A stretch of DNA of 64,000 bases from Nocardioides sambongensis (GTDB lineage Bacteria; Actinomycetota; Actinomycetes; Propionibacteriales; Nocardioidaceae): positions 1,763,001-1,827,000 of the forward strand of contig NZ_CP041091.1 in the NCBI RefSeq assembly GCF_006494815.1, written 5' to 3'. Below the pieces are notes generated by a model. The model was given only the letters and a program-made list of their open reading frames with translations. It searched no databases and was not told where the DNA came from. The stretch's first letter is position 1, and each line of letters opens with the position of its first letter. Of the stretch, positions 17,507 to 26,202 are shown in pieces. The position numbers and the translations under genes were made by a program.

Positions 17507-19382
17507 CCTCCGCCTCCGGCACCGGATAGCCGACCGCGACTCCGGTCGCGCACACCACGCCGGTCGCCTCCGCCGAGGTGTCCCCGAGCTCCTGCTCGAG
17601 GGTGAGCCGGACCCCGTCCACGTCACCGCGGACGACCACCTGCAGACGAGCGGCGTCGCGCAGCGGCGCCACCGCCGTGGTGTCGCCCGCCTCGATCCGG
17701 ACCGATCCGGTGACGCTGGTGAAGTAGTCGAGGTCCACGACCAGCGGGTCGCCCTCGATGCTCGCCGGGAGCGGGATCGTCGTACCGAGCGCGGTGACCT
17801 GGAAACCGCACGGCCTCCCGGCGGGAGGGACCGCCGTCTCCGGCGTCAGCAGGTCGACCGGGCGGAGGTGGCCGTCCTGCCCCGCGATCCGCAGGTCGTA
17901 GGAGGGCTGGTCGAAGACCGGCTCCTCGGGGGCCAGCCCGATCAGGGTCGAGACCCGGGCGTCGGACTCGAACAGGAACGTCATGATGTCCTGCGGCGGG
18001 CTCGTGTCCACGAGGGTGACGTCGGGGTCGGCACGCAGGTCCGAGCGCAGGTTGGCGACGTACTCCCGGTCGGTGCGGTTCAACGTGTTGTCCGCGATGT
18101 AGGCCATCGTCACGCTCGAGGAGGCCAGGTAGACGACGGTCACGCCGAGCGCCCATCGTGCCCGCCGGCGGCTGCCGGCCGCGGGGGGCCGCTCCCGCGA
18201 TCGGACGGCACGGACCACGAGCGCGAGCGCGATGGCCGCCACCGGCACCACGTCGGCGCCATAGCGCGGCGAGAGACCGATCAGATCAGTCAGCGCGGTG
18301 CCGGTCCGTCCGATGGCGAGCATCAGGGCGTCGACGACCATGAACGCAGCAATCAGTCCCCAACCCCACAGCACTGCGGGGCCGCCGCGCCGCACCGACC
18401 ACGCGCAGACGAGGATGACGACGAGCCACCCCGCGACGACAGCTGAGGCCGAGGGTTCGATGATCACGCCGAGTTGACCTGCCGGACGCCATGGACCGCC
18501 GACGAGGCCCGGGATGATCGTCCGACCGATCAGGTTCCCGAAGAGGCGAGCGCCCTCCTGCACCGACCCGATCTCAGAACCGCCACCCGGCGCGAGCTCC
18601 CGGTGTGCCACCAGGTAGCAGCCGAGGATCAGCACCAACCCGGTCCACAACGGCCAGTCGTCGCGCAGCGCGCCACGCACGGCGCGCAGGCCGCGCGCAG
18701 GGTGGAGGGCGACGGCGACGAAGCCGAGCACCAGGCAGATCAGCACGGCCCGCTCCTGGAACTGCAGGCCGACCACCACCGCGCCCATCACCGCGTACGG
18801 CGCCCAGGCGCGCCCGTCCTGCAGGTAGACCAGGAACGCCCAGACCGCGGTGAAGAGCGCGATGGTCAGCGGCAGGAAGCCGATCGCCGCCGCCCACCAG
18901 GCCGTCGGCCACCAGGTCAGCGGGGAGAAGAGGGCCAGCGCGAGCAGCGGCAGGCGGGCCGGCGCCCCGGGGATCAGCCGGCACAGCACCAGCCACGCCA
19001 TCGCGGCCGCGACCAGCTGGAGCACCAGGATCTCGGCGACGAACTGCCACCACTCCAGTGGACCGGTGCGCGCGTGGACCCAGGCGGAGAGGAAGTTGCC
19101 CGGCCAGATGTGGCCGGCGTACTCCTGGAGCAGCAGGTCGGTCGACATCGGCGCCGAGCCGAGCCGGGTCATGTTGAAGTCGTCCTGGGTCAGGTAGCCG
19201 CGCGCCAGGATCGCTCCGCGCAGGACGGTCTGCAGCACGATGAGCGCGGCCGCCGCGGCACCCATCCGGCCGCGCCAAGGAGCGGGGAGTCGGGCACCCG
19301 CGCGGCGCCCCAGACCCCTGACGCGCTGACGCACGCTCGGCGGCGCAACGCTCGTCGGCGTCGGTCGGTCAGTGATCGTCAC
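17496..19382 (-). CDS. GT-C-like polytopic membrane protein (628 aa)
   Basis: A cytoplasmic N-terminus is followed by a helix (AAAAALIVLQTVLRGAIL) and then the acidic loop TQDDFNMTRLGS, as in GT-C glycosyltransferases where the DD after helix 1 is catalytic. About ten further helices and an extracytoplasmic beta-rich C-terminal domain of some 180 residues follow. The start ATG (19382) overlaps the end of aftD by 14 bases, so the two are probably co-translated. A polyprenyl-phosphate-sugar-dependent transferase acting on the same arabinan-type polymer is the most economical reading; the exact linkage is unknown. Confidence 0.72.
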   Translation of the reverse strand: MTITDRPTPTSVAPPSVRQRVRGLGRRAGARLPAPWRGRMGAAAAALIVLQTVLRGAILARGYLTQDDFNMTRLGSAPMSTDLLLQEYAGHIWPGNFLSAWVHARTGPLEWWQFVAEILVLQLVAAAMAWLVLCRLIPGAPARLPLLALALFSPLTWWPTAWWAAAIGFLPLTIALFTAVWAFLVYLQDGRAWAPYAVMGAVVVGLQFQERAVLICLVLGFVAVALHPARGLRAVRGALRDDWPLWTGLVLILGCYLVAHRELAPGGGSEIGSVQEGARLFGNLIGRTIIPGLVGGPWRPAGQLGVIIEPSASAVVAGWLVVILVCAWSVRRGGPAVLWGWGLIAAFMVVDALMLAIGRTGTALTDLIGLSPRYGADVVPVAAIALALVVRAVRSRERPPAAGSRRRARWALGVTVVYLASSSVTMAYIADNTLNRTDREYVANLRSDLRADPDVTLVDTSPPQDIMTFLFESDARVSTLIGLAPEEPVFDQPSYDLRIAGQDGHLRPVDLLTPETAVPPAGRPCGFQVTALGTTIPLPASIEGDPLVVDLDYFTSVTGSVRIEAGDTTAVAPLRDAARLQVVVRGDVDGVRLTLEQELGDTSAEATGVVCATGVAVGYPVPEAEVTD

Positions 19383-22300
19383 GCTGATCCCCCTCCGTGT
19401 CGGGAGCCCGGCCGAGGACGATGACCGCGCCGACCATGCCGAGGCCGACGGCGGCCAGTGCGTCGCACCAGACCGGTGGCGAGGACGCGCTGTCGGCGAC
19501 CGTCGCGGCGAGGACGCCGGCCGCCCCCACCGCGATCGCGCCGATCAGTCCGGTGTCGATCCGCGGTCGCCGGAGGAAGGCGCCGACCAGATAGCCGGCC
19601 AGCAGCGCCGGGCCACCCATCAGGCCGAACGGGACGGCCACGGCGATGCGGACCCAGACCGGGCCGGGCCGCTCGGGGCCGGCACCGGGCTGCGCCGGAG
19701 CGGTCATCCGCTGCTTCTCGCGGCGCGCGACCACGACCGCGCCGACGAGGAGGAGCAGCGCGGCCAGCCCACCGAGCACCAACGCCACTTTGTACCAGCG
19801 GTCCGGGCCGAAGCTGAGGACGACGTCGCCGCCCTCGCCCTCGGGCACGATGAATCCCTGCTTCCAGCCGTCGACGCGGACCGGGTCGAGCGACGTCTCC
19901 CCCAGGCTCGCCGACCATCCGGCGTTGAAGTTCTCGTTCACCACGAGCAGCGCCTCGGGCCCCGCGGCGACGGTGATCTCGCGGTGGGTGGCCTCCCACC
20001 GGTCCTCGCTCACCTGCCGTTCGGTGACGCCCTGGTCGGTGGCGGCGGCGTCGGTGACGGGCTCGAGCACCAGACGCGTCGGCGCGAAGATGGTGGTCGA
20101 CCGCAGGCCGACGTCCACCCGGCCCGACTGCATCGGGACCGACGGCTCGCACGCCTCCAGGTCCAGCGGCGTCCCGTCGATGATGTCGCCGAGGGTGCCG
20201 CTCACCCTGGTCGGGTGCACCGTCCCGTTGATCGCGAGCTCGGGGCCGAGCCCGCAGACCGAGCCGGTGACCTGGTCGCGGTCGATGCTGAATCGAAGGT
20301 CGTCCAGTCCCGGGATCGACAGCTCGGCCACGCCCAGGCGACCGCTCCACCCCTCGGGTACGTCGAACCGGATGGCCAGCCGTCGTGTCTCCAGCGGCGC
20401 GAACCGCGCCGTCCCGGTGGAGAGGTCGACCGTCCGGCTCTCTGCGCCGGCGATCAGGGTCGCCGTCGTGGGCGGCTGCGCGCCGCCCGGTGCGGAGGCC
20501 ACGGAGATCGTGCGGATCCGACGCCGTTCGCCCCACTCCAGGCGCAACGTCGGTGCGGAGTCCCCGATCTGGGAGGACCAGAAGGTCCGGCCGTCCCCGT
20601 CGTAGGCGAACTGCGGCGCGACGCTCGCCTCCTCGAGGTAGGTCGTCGACGCCCGCACCCGGACCTGTCCGAAGACCGGCTCGAACAGGCGCTGGGTCTC
20701 CCTCCCGGGTCGCGCCAGGACCGCGCCGGTGCCGGTCCACCCACCCGAGCCGGCGAGCTCGAAGCGCCGGACGATGCCGGACTCCTCCTCGCTGGCGCGA
20801 GCGGTGGAGAAGACGCCGCAGCTGGTGCCGACCCCGCTGTCGATGCAGGTCGGCCGCCGTCCGCGCGCGGTGAAGACGAAGCTGGAGCCCTCGTCGGCGC
20901 CCTGGCCGGGCAGCACGATGGTCCGGTCCACGGTGAGGCCGGGGAGACCGATCTCGTCGATCCCGACCAGCGCGGAGCTGTCGGTGACGGTCTCGTCGAC
21001 GGCCTCGACCGTGATCCGCAACCGGGAGTAGGAGCCGTCGAGCGGCGTGGCCGCCCGCCCGGTCTCCGGGTCGACCTGGATCACCCGGTCCGTGTCGCCG
21101 GCGGTGATCCGCAGCCGTCGGATGCCGGCACCGAGCCCCTCGGGGCGTAGGTCTGCAGGGTCAGGCTGGGGAAGTACACCCGCTGGTCGAAGCGGATCTC
21201 CAGCCACTGGCCGACCGGGTCGAGCAGCGGCGCCGCCGCCCACCGGGTGGCCGGGTCGCCGTCCATCGCGTTGTACGGCGCGTTGTCGGGCTGAGCGGCC
21301 GCGAGGCTGTCGCTGTAGGCGGCCGAGGACGAGGCGACCACGGAGGCCACCACCGGTCCGTAGTCGGCGTAGGCGGGCTCGGTCGGCTCGGGGCCGGGGT
21401 AGTCGTGGGCGGCCCGGCGGTAGCGGTACTCCTCGTCCTCCGACATCACCGGTCCGACCGCGTCCAAGGAGCCGAAGCCGCGGTCCACCCGGCGATAGCC
21501 GTCACCGACCAGGTCGGCCGACTCCGCCGGCCAGTTCTGCTCGCCGAGCACGACCGTGGGGGTGTCCGCGTCCAGCGCACCACCCTCCACCGCCGCCAGC
21601 ACGTCCTCGGAGCTGCCGGCGAGCGTCTCGACGTCGTCGGTGGCCACCGCCGAGACCCGGCGCGCGGCGTCGTCGACCTGGTAGATCTCGATCAGGGACC
21701 GGTCCCCCAGCGTGCTGGTGCCGAACTCGGCCACCGAGGTCAACCCCGGGGTCCGGCTGATGGCGAGGTCCACCCGGCCCTGGTCAGGCGCCCCGGAGGA
21801 GCGCAGGTCGAGGTCGCGGCGGACCAGGACGTGGCTGACGCCGGAGCGCGCCAGCATCGTCGCGAGCTGCTCGGAGCCGCGGCCGTCCGCGATCCGCTCC
21901 TGGATCGCGTCGAGGTAGCGGATGGTCGGACCGGGCGCGAGCGGCACCTGGCTGCGGCTCACCCAGGCGGCATCGGTCAGGCCCTGGAGCGGCTCGTCGA
22001 TCGTCCACCCCCAGGTCTGCTGCCCGAACCCGGCACCGGGCAGCAGCAGGGTGGTGCCGCCGTCCGCGTTCTGGTCCAGGTAGCGCCCCGCGTCCACCCA
22101 GGCCTGCGGGATCTCCTCCCAGCCGTTCTGCCGCAGCTGGCCCGTCCACAGCGGCACCGAGGTCACCAGCAGCAGCACCGCCACCGACGAGGTCACCACC
22201 ACCCGCAGCACGCCGCGGTCCACGCCGGAGCGGGTCCGCGCCTGCGCCGCGCACCGGACCAGGTGGGCGAGCCCGAGCGCCAGGGGCAGCCGCAGCAGCG

Positions 22301-23413
22301 GGTCCACCTTGTGCACGTTGCGGAGCATCGCCAGCGGTCCGTCGAGCAGGGCCTGGAACTCCGCCTGCAGCGGCGAGGCGAGGTCACCGGCCCGGGCCAC
22401 CGTCAGGCAGACGGCGCCGAGCACCAGGCTGCCCAGCAGAGCCCGCCGCGCCGGCATCGAGCGGCGGGTGAGACCGACCATGCCGAGCGCTGCGACGACC
22501 GACGTCGCCGCCACCAGCAGCGGCGCGGTGGCGAGCGAGTACGCGCCCGGCCACCACGGATCCCCACCCATGCTGAAGAAGGCCAGCCAGTGGTCGGCGC
22601 CGCGGGTGACGTTGGTCCAGCCCAGCGGCTGCTCGACCGCGCCGGAGGTCTCGATGTAGTCGAGGAACGGGGGCTGTACCGGCCGAAGACGAGCAACGGC
22701 AGCATCCACCACGCGCTCGCCAGGGCGGTGGCCCCGCACCACCAGCCGAGGAGCGTGCGGCCACCCTCGCGTCGTACCGAGCCGAGCAGGATGAAGAGGA
22801 TCACCGGCAGCGTGGCGAGGTTGCCGACCGCGTTGACCCCGCCGAAGCCGAGCATCGCGACGCCGGAGAGCAGCGCACCGGTGCGGGGTCCGATCCGTCC
22901 CTGCTGGGCCAGGACGATCGGCAGGATCGCCCACGGCAGCAGTGCGACGGGCGGGGCCTCCCCGGAGAGCACGCCCACGCTGCCCAGGAACCGCGGCGCG
23001 GTCGCGTAGGCGAAGCCGGCCAGCCAGGACGCCCAGACGATGTCGCCGCCGATCATGGCGCGGGCGAGCCGTCGACAACCCTCGAAGGCGACGATCAGCA
23101 GCAGCCCGGTCCACAGCCGCTGAGCGACCCAGTCCGGCAGTCCGACCACATCGGCGGCCAGGAAGAAGCCGCCCTGCGGGAACAGGTACCCGTACGCCTG
23201 GTTCTGGAGCTCGCCGAAGGAGGAGGCCGGGTTCCACAGCGACAGACTGCGCTCCAGGAACCCACCAGGGTCGGCGGTCAGGTCGAACTTGGTGTCGAAG
23301 GTGGTGCGGCCGACCCGCTGGGCGAACGCCATCGCGAGCAGCCACAGCCAGGTGACGGGGACGTACCAGGACTCGAGGATCCGGTCAGCCCAGCGTCGGA
23401 CGACCGACCGCAT
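19369..23413 (-). CDS. aftD: Alpha-(1->3)-arabinofuranosyltransferase AftD-like, with two apparent one-base losses
   Basis: Two single-base restorations give 1349 codons, close to the ~1400 residues of mycobacterial AftD. The N-terminus is a GT-C membrane domain with the loop RTTFDTKFDLTADPGGFLER after the first helix and FGELQNQAYGYLFPQGGFF. The long C-terminal part contains carbohydrate-binding-like beta domains (AYDGDGRTFWSSQIGD, DGDPATRWAAAP) and final helices (VALVLGGLAALLLLVGAVVV). Frame breaks: the G5 run 22669-22673, between FGRYSP and PFLDYIE, and 21136-21145, between LQTYAP and EGLGAGIRR. Each side matches the family, so an intact gene is likely. The enzyme would transfer arabinofuranose from decaprenyl-phosphoryl arabinose onto an arabinan outside the membrane, and the precursor enzyme UbiA is encoded nearby. 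Confidence 0.82.
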
Positions 23414-23505
23414 CGCGACGATGATTCCCCTCCACCCGTACGGCGCGCCCAGCCGGGTCTCTCACCCCGCTGCAGCAGCTGGCTACTCCCCGGTACTGTG
23501 CGCTG

Positions 23506-24237
23506 GTGATCATAGGCCGTCCGTCCCCAACGCACCCAGAGGACTTCGCCGAGGTCTGGAAGTACGCCGACACGATCCCGGGTTGGCTGACCGAGGACCA
23601 GGGGCGTCTCCTCCACGACTCCGCCGGGAACCTCGGCGAGGGCGCGGTGCTCGTGGAGATCGGGAGTCACCAGGGACGCTCGACGGTGGTCCTCGGCGAC
23701 GTCGCGCGACGGGTCGGCGGACAGGTGATCGCCGTCGACCCCTTCGTGGAGGGCCGGCTCTTCGGCGGCACCCCGACGAGGACGAAGTTCCTCGCCAACG
23801 TCGCCGGGTCACCCACGCCGGACGTGGTGCGCCTGGTCGAGGAGTACTCGACCAAGGCCCGTCCCGGGTGGACCGAGCCGATCGACTACCTCTACATCGA
23901 CGGCAAGCACGACGTCTGGACGCTCAGCGACGACCTCAAGTGGCACGAGTTCCTGACGCCCGGCGGGGCCGTCCTCATCCACGACTGCTACTCCTCGATC
24001 GGCGTCACCCTCGGCATCCTGCTGCACGTGCTGTTCGGCAACGACCTCGCCTACGAGCGTCGAGCCGGGTCGCTGGCGCTCTTCGTCAAGCGACGCCCGC
24101 GGCTGCGGGACCGGTTGCGGATCCTCGGTGAGATGCCGTGGTGGATCCGCAACGTCTTCCTGAAGGTGCTGCTCCGGCTCCGGCTGCGCCCGGTCGCCCG
24201 GCTGCTCGGCCACGACTCGCCGTACGACCCCTACTGA
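23506..24237 (+). CDS. Class I SAM-dependent methyltransferase (Methyltransf_24 type)
   Basis: 243 residues from GTG 23506. Motif I is VLVEIGSHQGRSTVVLGDVA, with VDPFVEGRLFGG after it, then IDYLYIDGKHDVWTLSDDLK and GGAVLIHDCYSS. The IDG/HDC pattern is typical of the family that methylates sugars or glycans in polysaccharide clusters. A basic C-terminal helix (FLKVLLRLRLRPVARLL) may bind membrane. It is divergent from aftD and sits four bases upstream of the UbiA gene, suggesting one transcript devoted to arabinan or glycolipid synthesis. Confidence 0.8.
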   Translation: MIIGRPSPTHPEDFAEVWKYADTIPGWLTEDQGRLLHDSAGNLGEGAVLVEIGSHQGRSTVVLGDVARRVGGQVIAVDPFVEGRLFGGTPTRTKFLANVAGSPTPDVVRLVEEYSTKARPGWTEPIDYLYIDGKHDVWTLSDDLKWHEFLTPGGAVLIHDCYSSIGVTLGILLHVLFGNDLAYERRAGSLALFVKRRPRLRDRLRILGEMPWWIRNVFLKVLLRLRLRPVARLLGHDSPYDPY

Positions 24238-24241
24238 GCCG

Positions 24242-25108
24242 TTGACCGCGCTCCTCCGGTCGCTGCGCCCTCGGCAGTGGACCAAGAACATCCTGGTCGT
24301 CGGCGCACCGCTGATGGCCGGCCGCCTCGGCGAGGGCTCCGTGGCGATCGCCACCGCGCTGGCCTTCGTCGCGTTCTGCGCGGCGGCCTCCGGGATCTAC
24401 CTGGTCAACGACGTGCTCGACGTCGAGGCCGACCGCGCCCACCCGCGCAAGCGGCTGCGCCCCGTCGCCTCGGGCGCGCTGAGCACGCGCACCGCGCTGG
24501 TCTGCGGCGTGCTCCTGCAGGTCCTGGCGGTCGGGATCGGGTTCGCCGCCACCTGGGAGCTCGCCGCCGTGGTCGCGATCTACGTGGTGCTGTTCCTGGG
24601 CTACTCGCTGGCTCTCAAGCACGAGCCGGTGATCGACATCGCGATCATCGCCGCCGGCTTCCTGCTGCGCGCGGTCGCCGGCGGTGTGGCGACGGGCATC
24701 CCGCTCTCCCAGTGGTACCTGCTCTGCGCCACCTTCGGGTCGCTCTTCATGGCGGCCGGCAAGCGCTACGCGGAGATCCACCTGGAGAGCACCTCCCCCG
24801 GTGAGGTACGACGCTCGCTCACCCGCTACACGGCCACCTACCTGCGCTTCGTGTGGACGATGTCCGCGGGCCTGCTGATCATGTCCTACAGCCTCTGGGC
24901 GTTCGAGATCGACGCCGCCGGTGACGGATCACCGCTCACGGTGATCTCCATCGCGCCGTTCGTGCTGGCGGTGCTGCGCTACGGCTACGCCGTGGACGCC
25001 CACGCGGCCGGCGAGCCCGAGGACATCGCGCTGCGGGACCGGGTGCTGCAGGTGCTGGCGACCGCCTGGGTGCTGTTCGCCGCCGGGGCCGTCTACCTGG
25101 GCAGCTGA
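24242..25108 (+). CDS. ubiA: Decaprenyl-phosphate 5-phosphoribosyltransferase (UbiA superfamily)
   Basis: 288 residues from a TTG four bases after the preceding stop. The first aspartate motif is NDVLDVEADRAHPRKRLRP, and a second conserved region is YSLALKHEPVIDI; about nine membrane helices are present. The N-terminus LRPRQWTKNILVVGAPL and the YLLCATFGSLFMAAGKRYAE block are typical of the bacterial DPPR synthase group (mycobacterial Rv3806c). The enzyme joins PRPP to decaprenyl phosphate, the first committed step to decaprenyl-phosphoryl-arabinose, the AftD donor. It overlaps the convergent acyltransferase-like gene by 16 bases. Confidence 0.85.
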   Translation: MTALLRSLRPRQWTKNILVVGAPLMAGRLGEGSVAIATALAFVAFCAAASGIYLVNDVLDVEADRAHPRKRLRPVASGALSTRTALVCGVLLQVLAVGIGFAATWELAAVVAIYVVLFLGYSLALKHEPVIDIAIIAAGFLLRAVAGGVATGIPLSQWYLLCATFGSLFMAAGKRYAEIHLESTSPGEVRRSLTRYTATYLRFVWTMSAGLLIMSYSLWAFEIDAAGDGSPLTVISIAPFVLAVLRYGYAVDAHAAGEPEDIALRDRVLQVLATAWVLFAAGAVYLGS

Positions 25109-26184
25109 CGCCCCAGGCCATCCAGGAGCAGGTCGGCCAGGCGCTGCGAGGCGTCCGGGGCGAACCAGCCGCGCCGCATCCGCACCGTCAGCTGCGTCTG
25201 CACCCCCTCGCCGGCCGACGCGGAGGTCAGACCGACCGCCACTCCGTTCGGCCCGGCCGGAGCAGGCCAGATCCGCGCCGCGGTGACCCCGCTCTCGGCC
25301 GGTCGCAGGAGACCGAGGTTGGAGACCAGCAGGGTCGAGCCCAGCCGCCCGCCCAGGGCGCGGGTGACCATCCGGACCGGGTCCACCCGGCGCGGCTCGG
25401 CCAGCGGGAAGTCGGGCTCCGGCGGGGTGGCCCGCAGCACCTCGGTCATCGCCGCCGGGGAGTCGACCCCGCGGGCCCGGATCCGGGTGTAGGCGGTGTC
25501 CCGGTCCGGGGCCAGCGGCACCGCACCACTGCGACGCGAGACTCCCAGCGCCACCACCGGCTGGGTGCGCCGTCGCTCCTGGGCCGAGCCGCGGTTCCAC
25601 TCGGCCAGCGCGCGGGTGGAGGCCCAGGCGAGCGCCGCGGTGCCACCGCGGAAGGCGGGCACCGCGACCGCGGCGTACACGTCGCCGACCGCACCGCGCT
25701 CCGCGGCGGTGGCCTGGAAGCGGGTGGGCGGGCGCCACAGCGCCTCACCGACGCGCTGCAGGTTGCCGCGGAGGAAGCCCGGCTCCGCGCCGGTGCGCGA
25801 GACACCGGTCGCGGAGCAGCCGAGGGGGCGGTCGGTGAGCAGGCCGATCAGACCGATCAGACCGAGTCCGTCGATCGCTCCGTGGTGGGCGGCGACCAGC
25901 AGCCGGTCGGCGCCGACCGCGATCCGCACCAGGGGGTCGCGGTCGCCGTACAGCCGGTCGCCGAAGTCCTGCAGGGTGGCGGCGCCACGGTGCTCGTCCA
26001 CGGTCGGTGCGATGCCCAGGTGGGGGTGGGCCGCGACGATCTCGGCGGCACGACGGATCAGGGTGGCCTCGTCGGGCGGGTCGGCGATCTCGACCTCGAG
26101 CGCGATGGACCAGGACACCGACGGGTCTCCGTAGAGGCCGACCACCCGGCGTACCCGGTCGACGGAGGGCAGCACGTCACTCAT
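25093..26184 (-). CDS. Condensation-domain/acyltransferase-like protein (CoA-dependent acyltransferase superfamily)
   Basis: 363 residues. The hallmark HHxxxDG is present as AAHHGAIDGLGL near residue 103, with a late LVSNLGLL segment corresponding to the second domain latch. It is shorter than wax-ester/DGAT enzymes and has no carrier domains, resembling PapA-type or stand-alone condensation proteins. The expected chemistry is acyl transfer to an alcohol or amine, perhaps on an envelope lipid. It lies 18 bases after polA on the same strand and its 3' end overlaps ubiA. The substrate is unknown. Confidence 0.7.
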   Translation of the reverse strand: MSDVLPSVDRVRRVVGLYGDPSVSWSIALEVEIADPPDEATLIRRAAEIVAAHPHLGIAPTVDEHRGAATLQDFGDRLYGDRDPLVRIAVGADRLLVAAHHGAIDGLGLIGLIGLLTDRPLGCSATGVSRTGAEPGFLRGNLQRVGEALWRPPTRFQATAAERGAVGDVYAAVAVPAFRGGTAALAWASTRALAEWNRGSAQERRRTQPVVALGVSRRSGAVPLAPDRDTAYTRIRARGVDSPAAMTEVLRATPPEPDFPLAEPRRVDPVRMVTRALGGRLGSTLLVSNLGLLRPAESGVTAARIWPAPAGPNGVAVGLTSASAGEGVQTQLTVRMRRGWFAPDASQRLADLLLDGLGRQLPR

Positions 26185-26202
26185 CCGCGATCCCGCCTCG
26201 GG

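Noticed and set aside
24242..24804. Arg/Gly-rich + frame overlapping ubiA
   Set aside because: Frame-shifted shadow; the UbiA frame has both conserved aspartate regions and membrane helices.
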